This document shows, piece after piece, positions 1-7,730 of a DNA stretch of 41,316 nucleotides; position 1 is the stretch's first letter, and each line of letters begins with the position of its first letter. The translations under genes were made by a program, and so were the position numbers. Under the pieces are notes generated by a model that saw nothing but the letters and a program-made list of their open reading frames with translations, did no database searches and had not been told where the DNA came from. The DNA comes from Burkholderia sp. (GTDB taxonomy: Bacteria > Pseudomonadota > Gammaproteobacteria > Burkholderiales > Burkholderiaceae): the NCBI RefSeq assembly GCF_018375725.1, contig NZ_JAHACR010000010.1, positions 1-41,316 on the forward strand, read 5' to 3'.

Positions 1-28
1 GTTCACGCAGTGCGGCGAGCGATACGCA

Positions 29-1348
29 TTAGCCGCGGCTCTCCTGACCCTGGCGCAACGCCGTGCCCGCCAGGGCAGCGACGACGAGCAGGGCGGCGAT
101 GACCAGCAAGCCGTTTCGAACCGACCCGGTCGTCTGCTCGATCATGCCCATGACCGACGGCCCGACGAACCCGCCGAACAGCCCGCACGTGGTGACGAAC
201 GCCAGGCCGCCGGCGAGCGCCGCCCCCTTGAGGCGCGAAGACGGGAACAGGAACAGCACCGACTGGACCACGAAGATCATCAGCGCGGTCAGCGAGAAGC
301 CGGCCATGCCGTAGAACGGGTTGGCGGACGTGGCGATCAGCAGGCCGGCGGCCATGACGAGCAAGCCGCCGACGAGCAGCTGGCGGCAACGCGCCGCCGT
401 GGTCGCGAGCCGCGGCAAGGTGGCGGCGCCCAGCGCGGAAGCAATCCACGGAACGGAATTCAAGGTGCCGATCTGAAGCGGCGACAGCTTGCCGTACGTG
501 CCGATCACGCTCGGCAGGAAGAAGATCATCGTATAGATGCTGATCTGGTGGCAAAAGTAGACCACGATGGCCAGCCAGATCTGGCGGTCGGCAAGTACCT
601 GACGGAACAGGTGCTTGCTGGCGCCCGCGGCTTCCGCGTCGCGCAGGTCGGCGGCCAGCCGACGCTCGATTTCCTGGGTTTCGTCGGCGCTCAGCCATGA
701 TGCCGACGCCGGGCCGTTTGGCAGATGCGTCCAGACCACGAACGCCAGCGCGATCGCGGGCAGTCCTTCGCAAATGAATACCCATTGCCAGCCGTGCAGG
801 CCGAGCAGGCCGTGCATCTGCAGCAGCGCGCCGCCCAGCGGGCCGCTGAGGATATTGGCAATGCACACGCCGAGCAGGAAATAGCCGGTCGCGCGCACGC
901 GCTGCTTGCGATCGAACCAGTACGTCAGATACAGCATCACGCCGGGAAACAGTCCGGCCTCGGCGGCGCCCAGCAGCAGGCGCATCACATAGAACGAGGT
1001 TTCGCCCTGGACGAACGCCATGCCCGCCGACAGCAGGCCCCACGTGATCATGATGCGGGTGATCCAGAACTTGGCGCCGCATTTGTGCATGATCAGATTG
1101 CTCGGCACTTCGAACGCGGCGTAGGTCAGGAAAAACAGGCCCGCCCCGAGACCGTAGGCTGCCGAGGAAATGCCCAGATCGACCGCCATGCTCGCCTTGG
1201 CGAGCGCGATGTTGGTCCGATCCAGAAAGCTGACGACGTAGACGATGATCAACAACGGCATCAGCTTGCGGAACACAAGCTTGTCCAGCGGACGCTCGCC
1301 CACGCGGTCGGCCTGCGCGGGCAGGGTCTGTTCAAGAATGGGGTTCAT
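29..1348 (-). CDS. MFS transporter, anion:cation symporter (ACS) family
   Basis: A 439-aa inner-membrane permease with about twelve hydrophobic segments. It resembles the ACS family of the major facilitator superfamily (sugar-acid and dicarboxylate importers): an early FLDRTNIALAKASM stretch in the first membrane segment, then R-Y-x-L-G-type helices and a central loop (about residues 190-220) before the second half. I chose the ATG at 1348 because a GGAGACGGAGG-type ribosome site lies just upstream; a longer reading frame continues 5' without family similarity. It lies 191 nt downstream of the L-fuconate dehydratase gene on the same strand, so its substrate is probably a sugar acid such as L-fuconate; that is inference from context. 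Family assignment is firm, substrate is not. Confidence 0.85.
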   Translation of the reverse strand: MNPILEQTLPAQADRVGERPLDKLVFRKLMPLLIIVYVVSFLDRTNIALAKASMAVDLGISSAAYGLGAGLFFLTYAAFEVPSNLIMHKCGAKFWITRIMITWGLLSAGMAFVQGETSFYVMRLLLGAAEAGLFPGVMLYLTYWFDRKQRVRATGYFLLGVCIANILSGPLGGALLQMHGLLGLHGWQWVFICEGLPAIALAFVVWTHLPNGPASASWLSADETQEIERRLAADLRDAEAAGASKHLFRQVLADRQIWLAIVVYFCHQISIYTMIFFLPSVIGTYGKLSPLQIGTLNSVPWIASALGAATLPRLATTAARCRQLLVGGLLVMAAGLLIATSANPFYGMAGFSLTALMIFVVQSVLFLFPSSRLKGAALAGGLAFVTTCGLFGGFVGPSVMGMIEQTTGSVRNGLLVIAALLVVAALAGTALRQGQESRG

Positions 1349-1539
1349 GCTCCTCCGTCTCCTCATTTTTATGGTTGATGGGGCCCCGCGATTGCAGGAC
1401 TGCACCATGCCGCCCGGCCCCGCGACGCGCGCCATGCGTGGCGCGGCGCCGTACTGCTGTTTCCTTCAACGCACCGTTTTTTTCAAATGCCTGGGTCTTG
1501 CACTGCCGTGAATGCCGCCGGCGCAGATCGATTCGCGGG

Positions 1540-2841
1540 CTACGCCCACGCGCTGCCGTTGGGGTAGGCGTAGTTCACGAGCGTCTCGGGATGCATCTCG
1601 ATGCTGTAGTCCGGACGCTTGGGCGGCATGTAGCGCCCGTTGCGAATGACCACCGGCTCCAGGAAATGCTCGTGCAGGTGATCGACGTACTCGAGCACGC
1701 GCCCGTCCAGCGACCCCGAGACGGCGATGTAGTCGAACAGGCAGATGTTCTGCACGTATTCGCACAGCCCCACGCCACCGCCGTGCGGACAGACCGGGAC
1801 GTCATACTTGGCCGCCATCAGCAGAACGATCAGCACTTCGTTCAGGCCGCCGAGCCGCGCCGCGTCCAGCTGGCAGAAATCGAGCGCGCCCGCCTGGAAC
1901 ATCTGCTTGAACATCACGCGGTTGTGGCAATGCTCGCCCGTCGCGACGCCGATCGGCGCGATACGGCGGCGGATAGCGGCGTGACCGAGGATGTCGTCCG
2001 GGCTGGTCGGCTCCTCGATCCACCACGGATCGAACTCGGCCAGACGCCGCATGTTCTCGATCGACTCGTCGACGCCCCAGACCTGGTTGGCGTCCATCAT
2101 CAGCGTGCGCTCCCAGCCGATCTCCTCACGCAGGATCGTCGCGCGCCGGATGTCTTCCTCCAGGTTGCCGCCGACCTTCTGCTTGAAGTGGGTCCAGCCG
2201 GCAGCGACCGCCTCGCGCGCCAGCCGCCGCAGCTTCTCTTCCGAATATCCGAGCCAGCCGGCGGCCGTCGTGTAGCCGGGGAAACCGTGCTCCAGCATCT
2301 CGGCCTCGCGCAACGCCTTGGTCGGCGCCTTGCGGCGCAGCAGCGTGATCGCTTCCGCCGGGGTCAGCACATCGGTGACATACGTGAAATCCAGGCAGCG
2401 CACGAGCTCCTCCGGCGTCATGTCCGCGAGGAGCTTCCACACGGGCTTGCCTTCCGACTTTGCCCACAGGTCCCACACGGCGTTGACGAGCGCGGCGGTG
2501 GCCAGATGAATCGCGCCCTTGTCCGGCCCGAGCCAGCGCAACTGACTGTCGCCGGTCGTGATGCGATGCCAGAACGCGCCCATGTCGGCGACGATGTCCT
2601 CCAGCGTCAGGCCGATCACCATCGGCGCCAGCGCATTCACCGCCGCGACGCACAGCTCGTTGCCCCGGCCGATGGTGAAGGTCAGGCCGTGCCCCTCCAG
2701 ACCGGATGCGGAATCGGTATGCAGGACCACGTAGGCGGCCGAGTAGTCGGGCGCGCTGTTCATGGCGTCGGAGCCGTCGAGCGAGCGGGAGGTCGGGAAG
2801 CGGATGTCGCGGACGGTCAGGTCGGTAATGCGGATTGTCAT
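1540..2841 (-). CDS. fucD: L-fuconate dehydratase (enolase superfamily)
   Basis: A 433-aa enzyme that should remove water from L-fuconate to give 2-keto-3-deoxy-L-fuconate in the non-phosphorylative L-fucose pathway. It aligns by eye along its length with the characterised Xanthomonas enzyme, with a constant offset of two residues. The general-base lysine is in the KQK motif (K220, K222), the Mg ligands are D250 (DANQVW), E276 (IEEPTSPDD) and E303 (GEHCHN), and the catalytic histidine is H353 (PHGGGVGLCE). The N-terminal capping domain carries RFPTSRSLDGSDAMN. The ATG at 2841 gives the family N-terminus. The gene is divergent from a LysR regulator and precedes an MFS permease. The other fucose-pathway enzymes (dehydrogenase, lactonase, aldolase) are not in the window. 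Related sugar-acid dehydratases are less likely alternatives. Confidence 0.9.
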   Translation of the reverse strand: MTIRITDLTVRDIRFPTSRSLDGSDAMNSAPDYSAAYVVLHTDSASGLEGHGLTFTIGRGNELCVAAVNALAPMVIGLTLEDIVADMGAFWHRITTGDSQLRWLGPDKGAIHLATAALVNAVWDLWAKSEGKPVWKLLADMTPEELVRCLDFTYVTDVLTPAEAITLLRRKAPTKALREAEMLEHGFPGYTTAAGWLGYSEEKLRRLAREAVAAGWTHFKQKVGGNLEEDIRRATILREEIGWERTLMMDANQVWGVDESIENMRRLAEFDPWWIEEPTSPDDILGHAAIRRRIAPIGVATGEHCHNRVMFKQMFQAGALDFCQLDAARLGGLNEVLIVLLMAAKYDVPVCPHGGGVGLCEYVQNICLFDYIAVSGSLDGRVLEYVDHLHEHFLEPVVIRNGRYMPPKRPDYSIEMHPETLVNYAYPNGSAWA

Positions 2842-2906
2842 GTCGGGATCGTGATTCGGACGGGAAAGTGATGGAACGATTCTACGAACCGGGGCGATAC
2901 CCGCAT

Positions 2907-2917
2907 AATTGTCAATT
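2907..2917. promoter_or_regulatory. Palindrome between fucD and its LysR regulator (possible operator)
   Basis: The 101-nt gap between the divergent fucD and LysR genes contains AATTG-t-CAATT, a perfect inverted repeat with one central base, inside a locally AT-rich stretch (2905-2945). A LysR-type protein encoded next to it often binds such a site, but no exact T-N11-A box was identified, so this is a candidate only. Confidence 0.3.
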
Positions 2918-2942
2918 CGTATATATCGATCCCGAATTTGAT

Positions 2943-3896
2943 ATGACTTCGAAGCCCGCGCCCGAGACCACGCCCCGCACCGCCCTGCGGATTTCGAGCC
3001 GGCAGATCGCCCTGCTCAATGCGCTCAACGAGCTCCGCAACATGCGGCGCGCGGCGGCCGCGATGCACACCACCCAGCCGGCCGCCAGCCTGTTGCTGCA
3101 GCAGTTGGAGGAACGGCTGGACGTGAAGTTGTTCGAACGGCTCGCGCGCGGCATGGAGCCGACGCCTTATGGCGAAGTCCTCATTCGCTACGCCCAGAGC
3201 GTGCTGCACGATTTCGAGCATGCGGAAGCGGAAATCGCCGAGCTGGCGAAAGGGGCGGCGGGTCTCGTGCGTGTCGGCAGCGTCATGGGCCCCGTTCCCA
3301 CGCTGCTCACGCGCGCGCTGACGGCATTCAAGAAAGCCAATCCGCGCGTTCGGCTGAGCCTCGAGGTCGGCACCAGCGACACGCTGCTGCCGGCCCTGCT
3401 GCGGGGCGATCTGGACGTCGTGCTCGGCCGCCTGCCCGATCAGTTCGACCAGCAGGATCTGGCGATCGAGCCGTTTGAAAAGGGCGAGCAGATGCGCGTG
3501 ATCGCCCGCCCCGGCCACCCGCTCGCCAGCCGTGCGAAGCTCCGGCTGGCGGATCTGGTCAGCGCGACGTGGATTCTTCATCCGCTCGGCAGCCCGATGC
3601 GGCGCCGGGTCGAAGGTGCGCTGCAGGAAGCGCGGCTCACCGCCGATCTGGATATCGTGGAGACGGCGTCCATTCTTGCGACGACCGCGATGATCGAGGC
3701 GTCCGACATCATTTCGGTCGTACCGAACGATGTCGCGCAGCATTACGCCAGACACGGCCTGGTCACGATATTGCCGGTGGCGTTGCCGATCTCGATGGCC
3801 AATCTCGGGATCGTCACCCGGAAGTCGCGCGCGCCGTCGCCCGCTGTGCAGACATTGCTGCGGTATCTGAAGGAAGACGATCAGGCGGATCGCTGA
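2943..3896 (+). CDS. LysR-type transcriptional regulator
   Basis: A 317-aa regulator with an N-terminal winged helix-turn-helix (about residues 18-78, with RRAAAAMHTTQPAASLLLQQLEE as the recognition region, split here as AAAAMHTTQPAAS then LLLQQLEE) and a C-terminal periplasmic-binding-like effector domain (about 105-310). Its sequence resembles the GbpR branch of LysR proteins, which often control sugar or aromatic catabolism. The ATG at 2943 starts 17 residues before the HTH; a reading frame extends further upstream but into the intergenic region. There is no strong ribosome site. It is divergent from L-fuconate dehydratase and probably regulates fucD and the permease, with the sugar acid or its product as effector (inference). 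Confidence 0.85.
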   Translation: MTSKPAPETTPRTALRISSRQIALLNALNELRNMRRAAAAMHTTQPAASLLLQQLEERLDVKLFERLARGMEPTPYGEVLIRYAQSVLHDFEHAEAEIAELAKGAAGLVRVGSVMGPVPTLLTRALTAFKKANPRVRLSLEVGTSDTLLPALLRGDLDVVLGRLPDQFDQQDLAIEPFEKGEQMRVIARPGHPLASRAKLRLADLVSATWILHPLGSPMRRRVEGALQEARLTADLDIVETASILATTAMIEASDIISVVPNDVAQHYARHGLVTILPVALPISMANLGIVTRKSRAPSPAVQTLLRYLKEDDQADR

Positions 3897-3928
3897 CGCG
3901 GTGTCACAGCGTGGCCGCCGGCAACGCG

Positions 3929-4081
3929 TCAATCGACCGTCTGCCCCGCCGTCTCCCGCAACGTCGCGACGGCCACCAGCGAGGCGGCCACGCACATCGC
4001 GACGTATCCGGCCGGTGCGAGCTTGCTGCCCGTCGTCTGCACGAGCCATGTCGCAACGCGCTGCGACGTGCCGCCGAAGCG
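3929..4081 (-). pseudogene. C-terminal fragment of an MHS-family MFS transporter
   Basis: On the minus strand this segment encodes about 50 residues including FGGTSQRVATWLVQTTGS and then a hydrophobic helix ending LRETAGQTVD and a stop at 3929. This is the typical end of metabolite:H+ symporters (citrate, alpha-ketoglutarate and similar permeases). Nothing of the other eleven helices is present. Immediately upstream on the same strand, in a different frame, lies a fragment of an M20 amidohydrolase, so both are remnants of a decayed pair. Confidence 0.7.
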
Positions 4082-4290
4082 CCAGTTCGACGATGCGGCG
4101 CTTGAGCAGCGCGCGCACGTCGGGGCTGAACGAGCACACGCTCAGTTCGAGACGCGCGCCGTGCGGAATCACGTTGTTCGCCGTGCCCGCGTGCATCGAG
4201 CCGACCGCGACGACGGCCGGCTGCGCCGGATCGACGTTGCGCGCGACGATCGTCTGCCGCGCCATCACGATGCTCGCCGCGTTCGACAGC
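4082..4290 (-). pseudogene. Internal fragment of an M20-family amidohydrolase
   Basis: The minus strand encodes about 70 residues of the M20D peptidase/hippurate hydrolase family: SNAASIVMARQTIVARNVDP, then PAVVAVGSMHAGTANNVIP and a following strand with LLKRRIVEL. This is the dimerisation-domain region that usually lies in the middle of a roughly 390-aa protein. Both the metal-binding N-terminus and the C-terminus are missing, and the reading frame runs directly into the MHS transporter fragment out of frame. The upstream edge abuts the stop codon of the binding-protein gene at 4294. It is gene debris, not a functional enzyme. Confidence 0.75.
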
Positions 4291-4293
4291 CGG

Positions 4294-5409
4294 TTACTTC
4301 ACCGGCGTCATCTGCTGGTTCTCAAATGTGAACGTCGTCGTGGGTGCGTGGGTGAGATCTCCCGCTTTCGTGAACGCGTAAGTCGCGGCAACGCCCTGGT
4401 ACGACGTCGCGCGCAAGGCAGGGATCAGCCGGGCCGGATCGGTTGTCTGGGCGGCTTCGATCACGTTGGCGAGCAGCATCATGCCGTCGTAGTAGGTCAC
4501 GCCGTACGTCTGTGGCACCTTGTTGAAGCGCTGCCTGTAGCGTGCGACGTAGTCCCGCCCCTGCGGCGTTCCGTCCAGCCCCGTACCGCTCATCGCACAG
4601 AAGACGTTCCGCGCGGCGGCCTGCGCGACCTTCGCCATGTCGTCGGAGCAGATGCCGTCGCCGCCCAGCAGCTTCGCACGCACGCCGCGCTGCACCATCT
4701 GCTTCGCCATCGGCGCGGCCTGCGGCGTGTAACCGCCGAAGAAGATGACATCCGGATTCTTCGCCTTGATGGTCGCGAGAATGCCGAGAAAATCGTTCGC
4801 TTGCGAATGGGTGTATTCGCGGCCGACAACCTGCAGACCGAGTGACTTGGCCTTCGCGATGAATTCGTCGGCAAGCCCCTGGCCATATGCGGTCCGATCG
4901 TCGATCACCGCGGCCGTCCTGGCCTGCAGCTTCTCGACCGCGAACACGGCCATCGATGCGCCGAGCACCGAGTCGCTCGCGCCGGTGCGGAAGATATGGT
5001 CATAACCGAGCGTCGTCAATTGCGGATTCGATGCAACGGTCAGCATCGGAATGCGCGCGCCACTCGTCAAACGCGAAACCGGAATCGCCACGCCGGAGTT
5101 TTGCGGGCCGAAAAATGCGACCGGACGCCGATCCAGCAGGCGCTGCGCGACCTGAACACCCGTCTTCGGATCGGCCTGATCGTCCTCGGACATCATCTGG
5201 AACCGGACCGGCTTTCCACCGACGATGATCGGCTTGCGGTTCAGCGTTTCGATCGCCAGCCGGAGTCCGTTCTCATCGTCCTTTCCGCTCGCCGCCTGCG
5301 GGCCGCTCAAGGGCCCCGAAAGCGCGATCCTGACGACCTGTTCGGCGTGCGCCGCGCCGATTGCGGCCCCGCTCACGGCAAGCGATGCGATAGCGCGTTT
5401 CAACTTCAT
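4294..5409 (-). CDS. ABC transporter substrate-binding protein, branched-chain amino acid (LivK) type
   Basis: A 371-aa periplasmic binding protein of the Peripla_BP_6 type. Residues 1-22 form a Sec signal peptide ending A-H-A, followed by the mature start EQVVRIALSGPLSGPQAASG, which is characteristic of the family. Both lobes are present (AVIDDRTAYGQGLADEF and VIFFGGYTPQAAP). The ATG at 5409 is preceded by GAGGAG at good spacing. It lies 270 nt downstream of the AcnX small subunit on the same strand, so it may capture the amino-acid-like substrate of that enzyme. No permease or ATPase gene is next to it; the gene debris just downstream suggests that part of this locus has been lost. Ligand unknown. 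Confidence 0.85.
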   Translation of the reverse strand: MKLKRAIASLAVSGAAIGAAHAEQVVRIALSGPLSGPQAASGKDDENGLRLAIETLNRKPIIVGGKPVRFQMMSEDDQADPKTGVQVAQRLLDRRPVAFFGPQNSGVAIPVSRLTSGARIPMLTVASNPQLTTLGYDHIFRTGASDSVLGASMAVFAVEKLQARTAAVIDDRTAYGQGLADEFIAKAKSLGLQVVGREYTHSQANDFLGILATIKAKNPDVIFFGGYTPQAAPMAKQMVQRGVRAKLLGGDGICSDDMAKVAQAAARNVFCAMSGTGLDGTPQGRDYVARYRQRFNKVPQTYGVTYYDGMMLLANVIEAAQTTDPARLIPALRATSYQGVAATYAFTKAGDLTHAPTTTFTFENQQMTPVK

Positions 5410-5679
5410 GACGTCTCCTCGTCCAGTGCCCGCTCCCCGCGAGCGAAGGTGGGTTGCGACACCCAACGATTGCCGTCCCCACGGATCGGGATAGGCGCCT
5501 GGACGGATGTCGTCGTTTCCGGGCAACCCGCCGTCGTCGGTACGACGGCGCAGCATGCTCGGGTGACATGCCGCTCATCGAGCAAAGGACGTCATGCCCG
5601 ACATCACGGATGTTCATACGCAGTCCAGATCGATCGGCCGACGACACCGGCAAAGAATTTCCCGCCCCGTCGCGCTTCG

Positions 5680-6180
5680 CTACGTTCGATGCACGTGACT
5701 GCCGAGGTAGATCCTGGCTGCGCCTGCTCCATCGGCCGCCTCGATACGCAACGGCCCGGATGCGCCGACGATGGCCGTAAACGTCTGTTCGTCGACGCAC
5801 ACCACCGGCACGGCGATTGCATACAGTTCGGCAGCAACGATCGCACCGATCGCGATGATGAGATCCCGCTCCCTCAGAATGATCCCGACCGGACCGGTTC
5901 CGTTTCGCACCGCCTCTGCGAGCACGCTGCTGCTCGAGCTGGATCCTTTCGCGTGCTCCATCACCATGATCCTGCCGGCCAGCGATTGCCCGGCGAGCGG
6001 ATGGCTGCGATCGACGATCCGGCCGGCGGTCGAATCGTAGCCGCCCCAGAAGCTGAGCGGCTTCTGCATGACGAGCTTTTCAGCGAAGGCATGACCGGCG
6101 ACGAGGGTATCGCCCGCCAGCGCCAGACCAGCCGGGTCGCGGCCCGCCGCAAGCGTCACACTGCCAGATGTCTTAGTCAT
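5680..6180 (-). CDS. AcnX small subunit (swivel domain)
   Basis: A 166-aa protein matching the aconitase-X swivel domain (DUF126). In this family the small subunit combines with the large catalytic subunit; bacterial two-subunit AcnX enzymes include cis-3-hydroxy-L-proline dehydratases. Visible features are the glycine-rich ALAGDTLVAGHAFAEKLV segment and the serine run after EHAKG (residues 79-85), which occupies the place of the conserved active-site serine motif. The ATG at 6180 overlaps the stop of the large-subunit gene by 8 nt (ATGACTAA), so translation is probably coupled and the two products made in equal amounts. The substrate is inferred from the family; phosphomevalonate dehydratase, an archaeal AcnX function, is unlikely here. 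Confidence 0.85.
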   Translation of the reverse strand: MTKTSGSVTLAAGRDPAGLALAGDTLVAGHAFAEKLVMQKPLSFWGGYDSTAGRIVDRSHPLAGQSLAGRIMVMEHAKGSSSSSSVLAEAVRNGTGPVGIILRERDLIIAIGAIVAAELYAIAVPVVCVDEQTFTAIVGASGPLRIEAADGAGAARIYLGSHVHRT

Positions 6181-7420
6181 CGAATCGCACCTTTCCTTCG
6201 AATGCCGACCGGACACACTCGCTCATGCTTCCATACGCGACCGTGACGCCGATGTTGGCGGGCGCGTACGACGCCCATTTTCCGGAGTTGGTCATGACGA
6301 GGCCGGCGAGCTGCTTCATCACGGGCGTGATGTAGGTGCAGGTATCGACGACGATCTGGACGCCGCGCGCCGCGAATTTTCCGGCCAGGCCCGATTCGCC
6401 CAGTTCCCACAGGATGAAGCGGCTCGTATTGACGTAGAAGTCGCACTTCGGCTTGCCGTCGAACTGGTCGAGCAGCGCGTCGAGTTTCCGGAATTCCGCA
6501 AGCGAGAAGTGCGGCGTGCCGAGCGCCACCGCAACCAGCGCGTCGCCTTCCGCACCGCTGTTCAGCGTGCGGCGAATGTCGTCGAGGTCGGCCATCGATA
6601 CGTCGAGCGTGCGCAGCGGCGCGCGGCCGTGCAACGCCGCATCCCGCGTCGGCGCCTCGGGCGTCACGCCGACCGCGTGGAAGAGCGCGACCGCACCGCT
6701 CGACGCGGCGGCCGCGCCGAGCGCCTTGAGCTCGTCCTCGGTGGTGTCCGCGGGCAGTCCGACGAGCACGGGCACCACCGCACCCGCGACCTTGCCGACC
6801 AGAATCCCGAGCGCGGCGAAAAAAATGTCGCGGGACGGACGATGCGAGAAATCCGGCACCGTGAACACGATCCGGCCGGCCCGATTGGATTCGACGTGCA
6901 ACCCCGCGTACGGCGCGCGGCCCGTGATGGCGGCAGCGAGATCGAGAAAGTCGCCATAGCGGCTCGTGCGCGCACCGAGCACCGAATTGGCGAACACGAT
7001 CGCATTGGATTCGGCCCACGCGATCTGCTCGCCCTTCGCCGGCCGGTTCTTCAGCTGGTATGGCGCGCAGGTAAAGCTCGATTCGCATCCGAGCAGCAGA
7101 TGCGCATCCATCAGACGCTGCGCGTCCCGCTGGATCGTGCGGTCTCCGTGATAAAGCTCGGGATGGATCAGGTCGAGCGAGCCGACGTTCAGCGTCGTCG
7201 GAACCGCCACCCGGGTGCCCGTCTCGACGAAATACTCGACGAAGTCGAGACTGGTCTGGCCGTGGTACAGGCAGCCGTCGATATGCGCGGAAACGATGTC
7301 GATCAGGCATGGCGCGGACATGACGTCCGCAGTTCGCGTGACGATCCGCATCGCGCGCGCGACGCCCGCGCCGAATTCCCCGTGCAACATCGCATGGTCG
7401 CGGTCGCTCAACTGCAACAT
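6173..7420 (-). CDS. AcnX large subunit, probable cis-3-hydroxy-L-proline dehydratase
   Basis: A 415-aa aconitase-X catalytic subunit (DUF521). Cysteines that could hold the Fe-S cluster are visible at C50 (DGCLYHG), C112 and C118 (LLGCESSFTCAPYQ), C361 (DTCTYITP) and C402 (SECVRS). The family motif TNSGKWASYAP lies near residues 377-387. Characterised bacterial two-subunit members dehydrate cis-3-hydroxy-L-proline to pyrroline-2-carboxylate. The ATG at 7420 is preceded by AGGAGCG; an upstream start at 7459 would add 13 residues unlike the family. The gene sits downstream of a GntR regulator with palindromic DNA between them, and its stop overlaps the small-subunit start. The pyrroline-2-carboxylate reductase often found with it is absent, so the exact substrate remains open. 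Confidence 0.82.
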   Translation of the reverse strand: MLQLSDRDHAMLHGEFGAGVARAMRIVTRTADVMSAPCLIDIVSAHIDGCLYHGQTSLDFVEYFVETGTRVAVPTTLNVGSLDLIHPELYHGDRTIQRDAQRLMDAHLLLGCESSFTCAPYQLKNRPAKGEQIAWAESNAIVFANSVLGARTSRYGDFLDLAAAITGRAPYAGLHVESNRAGRIVFTVPDFSHRPSRDIFFAALGILVGKVAGAVVPVLVGLPADTTEDELKALGAAAASSGAVALFHAVGVTPEAPTRDAALHGRAPLRTLDVSMADLDDIRRTLNSGAEGDALVAVALGTPHFSLAEFRKLDALLDQFDGKPKCDFYVNTSRFILWELGESGLAGKFAARGVQIVVDTCTYITPVMKQLAGLVMTNSGKWASYAPANIGVTVAYGSMSECVRSAFEGKVRFDD

Positions 7421-7506
7421 AGGGCGCTCCTCATCATGCTTCCCGGCGACGCCGGTCATTGAAGTATGCGCGGGAGACTGTACAACTGGAAATAAAATAT
7501 GTCCAC

Positions 7507-7527
7507 TCTGGTTTTAATAAAACCAGA
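7507..7527. promoter_or_regulatory. Perfect inverted repeat, candidate GntR operator for the AcnX genes
   Basis: Arms TCTGGTTTTA and TAAAACCAGA flank one central A, giving a perfect 10-bp inverted repeat about 87 nt upstream of the AcnX large-subunit start. It lies in a strongly AT-rich island inside a high-GC genome. FCD-type GntR repressors bind short palindromes, often with TGGT...ACCA ends, and one is encoded directly upstream, so this is the best operator candidate in the window. It has not been tested. Confidence 0.55.
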
Positions 7528-7530
7528 AAA

Positions 7531-7595
7531 CGAAAATTTCGAGATAAACGCCGAAAAATCGCCAAAATTTTGGATAAACAGATCCGATCTGGATC
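7531..7595. promoter_or_regulatory. Further palindromes in the AcnX upstream region
   Basis: Three more short palindromes follow the main one: CGAAA-A-TTTCG at 7531-7541, the perfect CCAAAATTTTGG at 7562-7573, and GATCC-gatct-GGATC at 7581-7595. Together with the main repeat they occupy most of the 310-nt gap between the GntR stop and the AcnX start. They may be secondary operator or promoter elements; the rest of the gap (7596-7730) shows no gene. Confidence 0.35.
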
Positions 7596-7730
7596 CCGAT
7601 CAATACCACGTCAACTCAAATTCGCATTGCGCCGACCGTCAACGCGGGCGCTCCGGATCCTCGGATGTGCCGATCCGGGCGGATCCGCCGCCGTCGGTCA
7701 TCCGGCATCCGGCACGCGCGCCGCCACCGC

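Noticed and set aside
1375..2871. A 498-codon plus-strand open frame over fucD
   Set aside because: It is antisense to an enzyme with all catalytic residues intact, and its product has no recognisable domain.
2838..4268. A 476-codon minus-strand open frame covering the LysR gene
   Set aside because: Only its first 60 or so codons (M20 fragment) have family similarity; the rest is antisense to the LysR gene.
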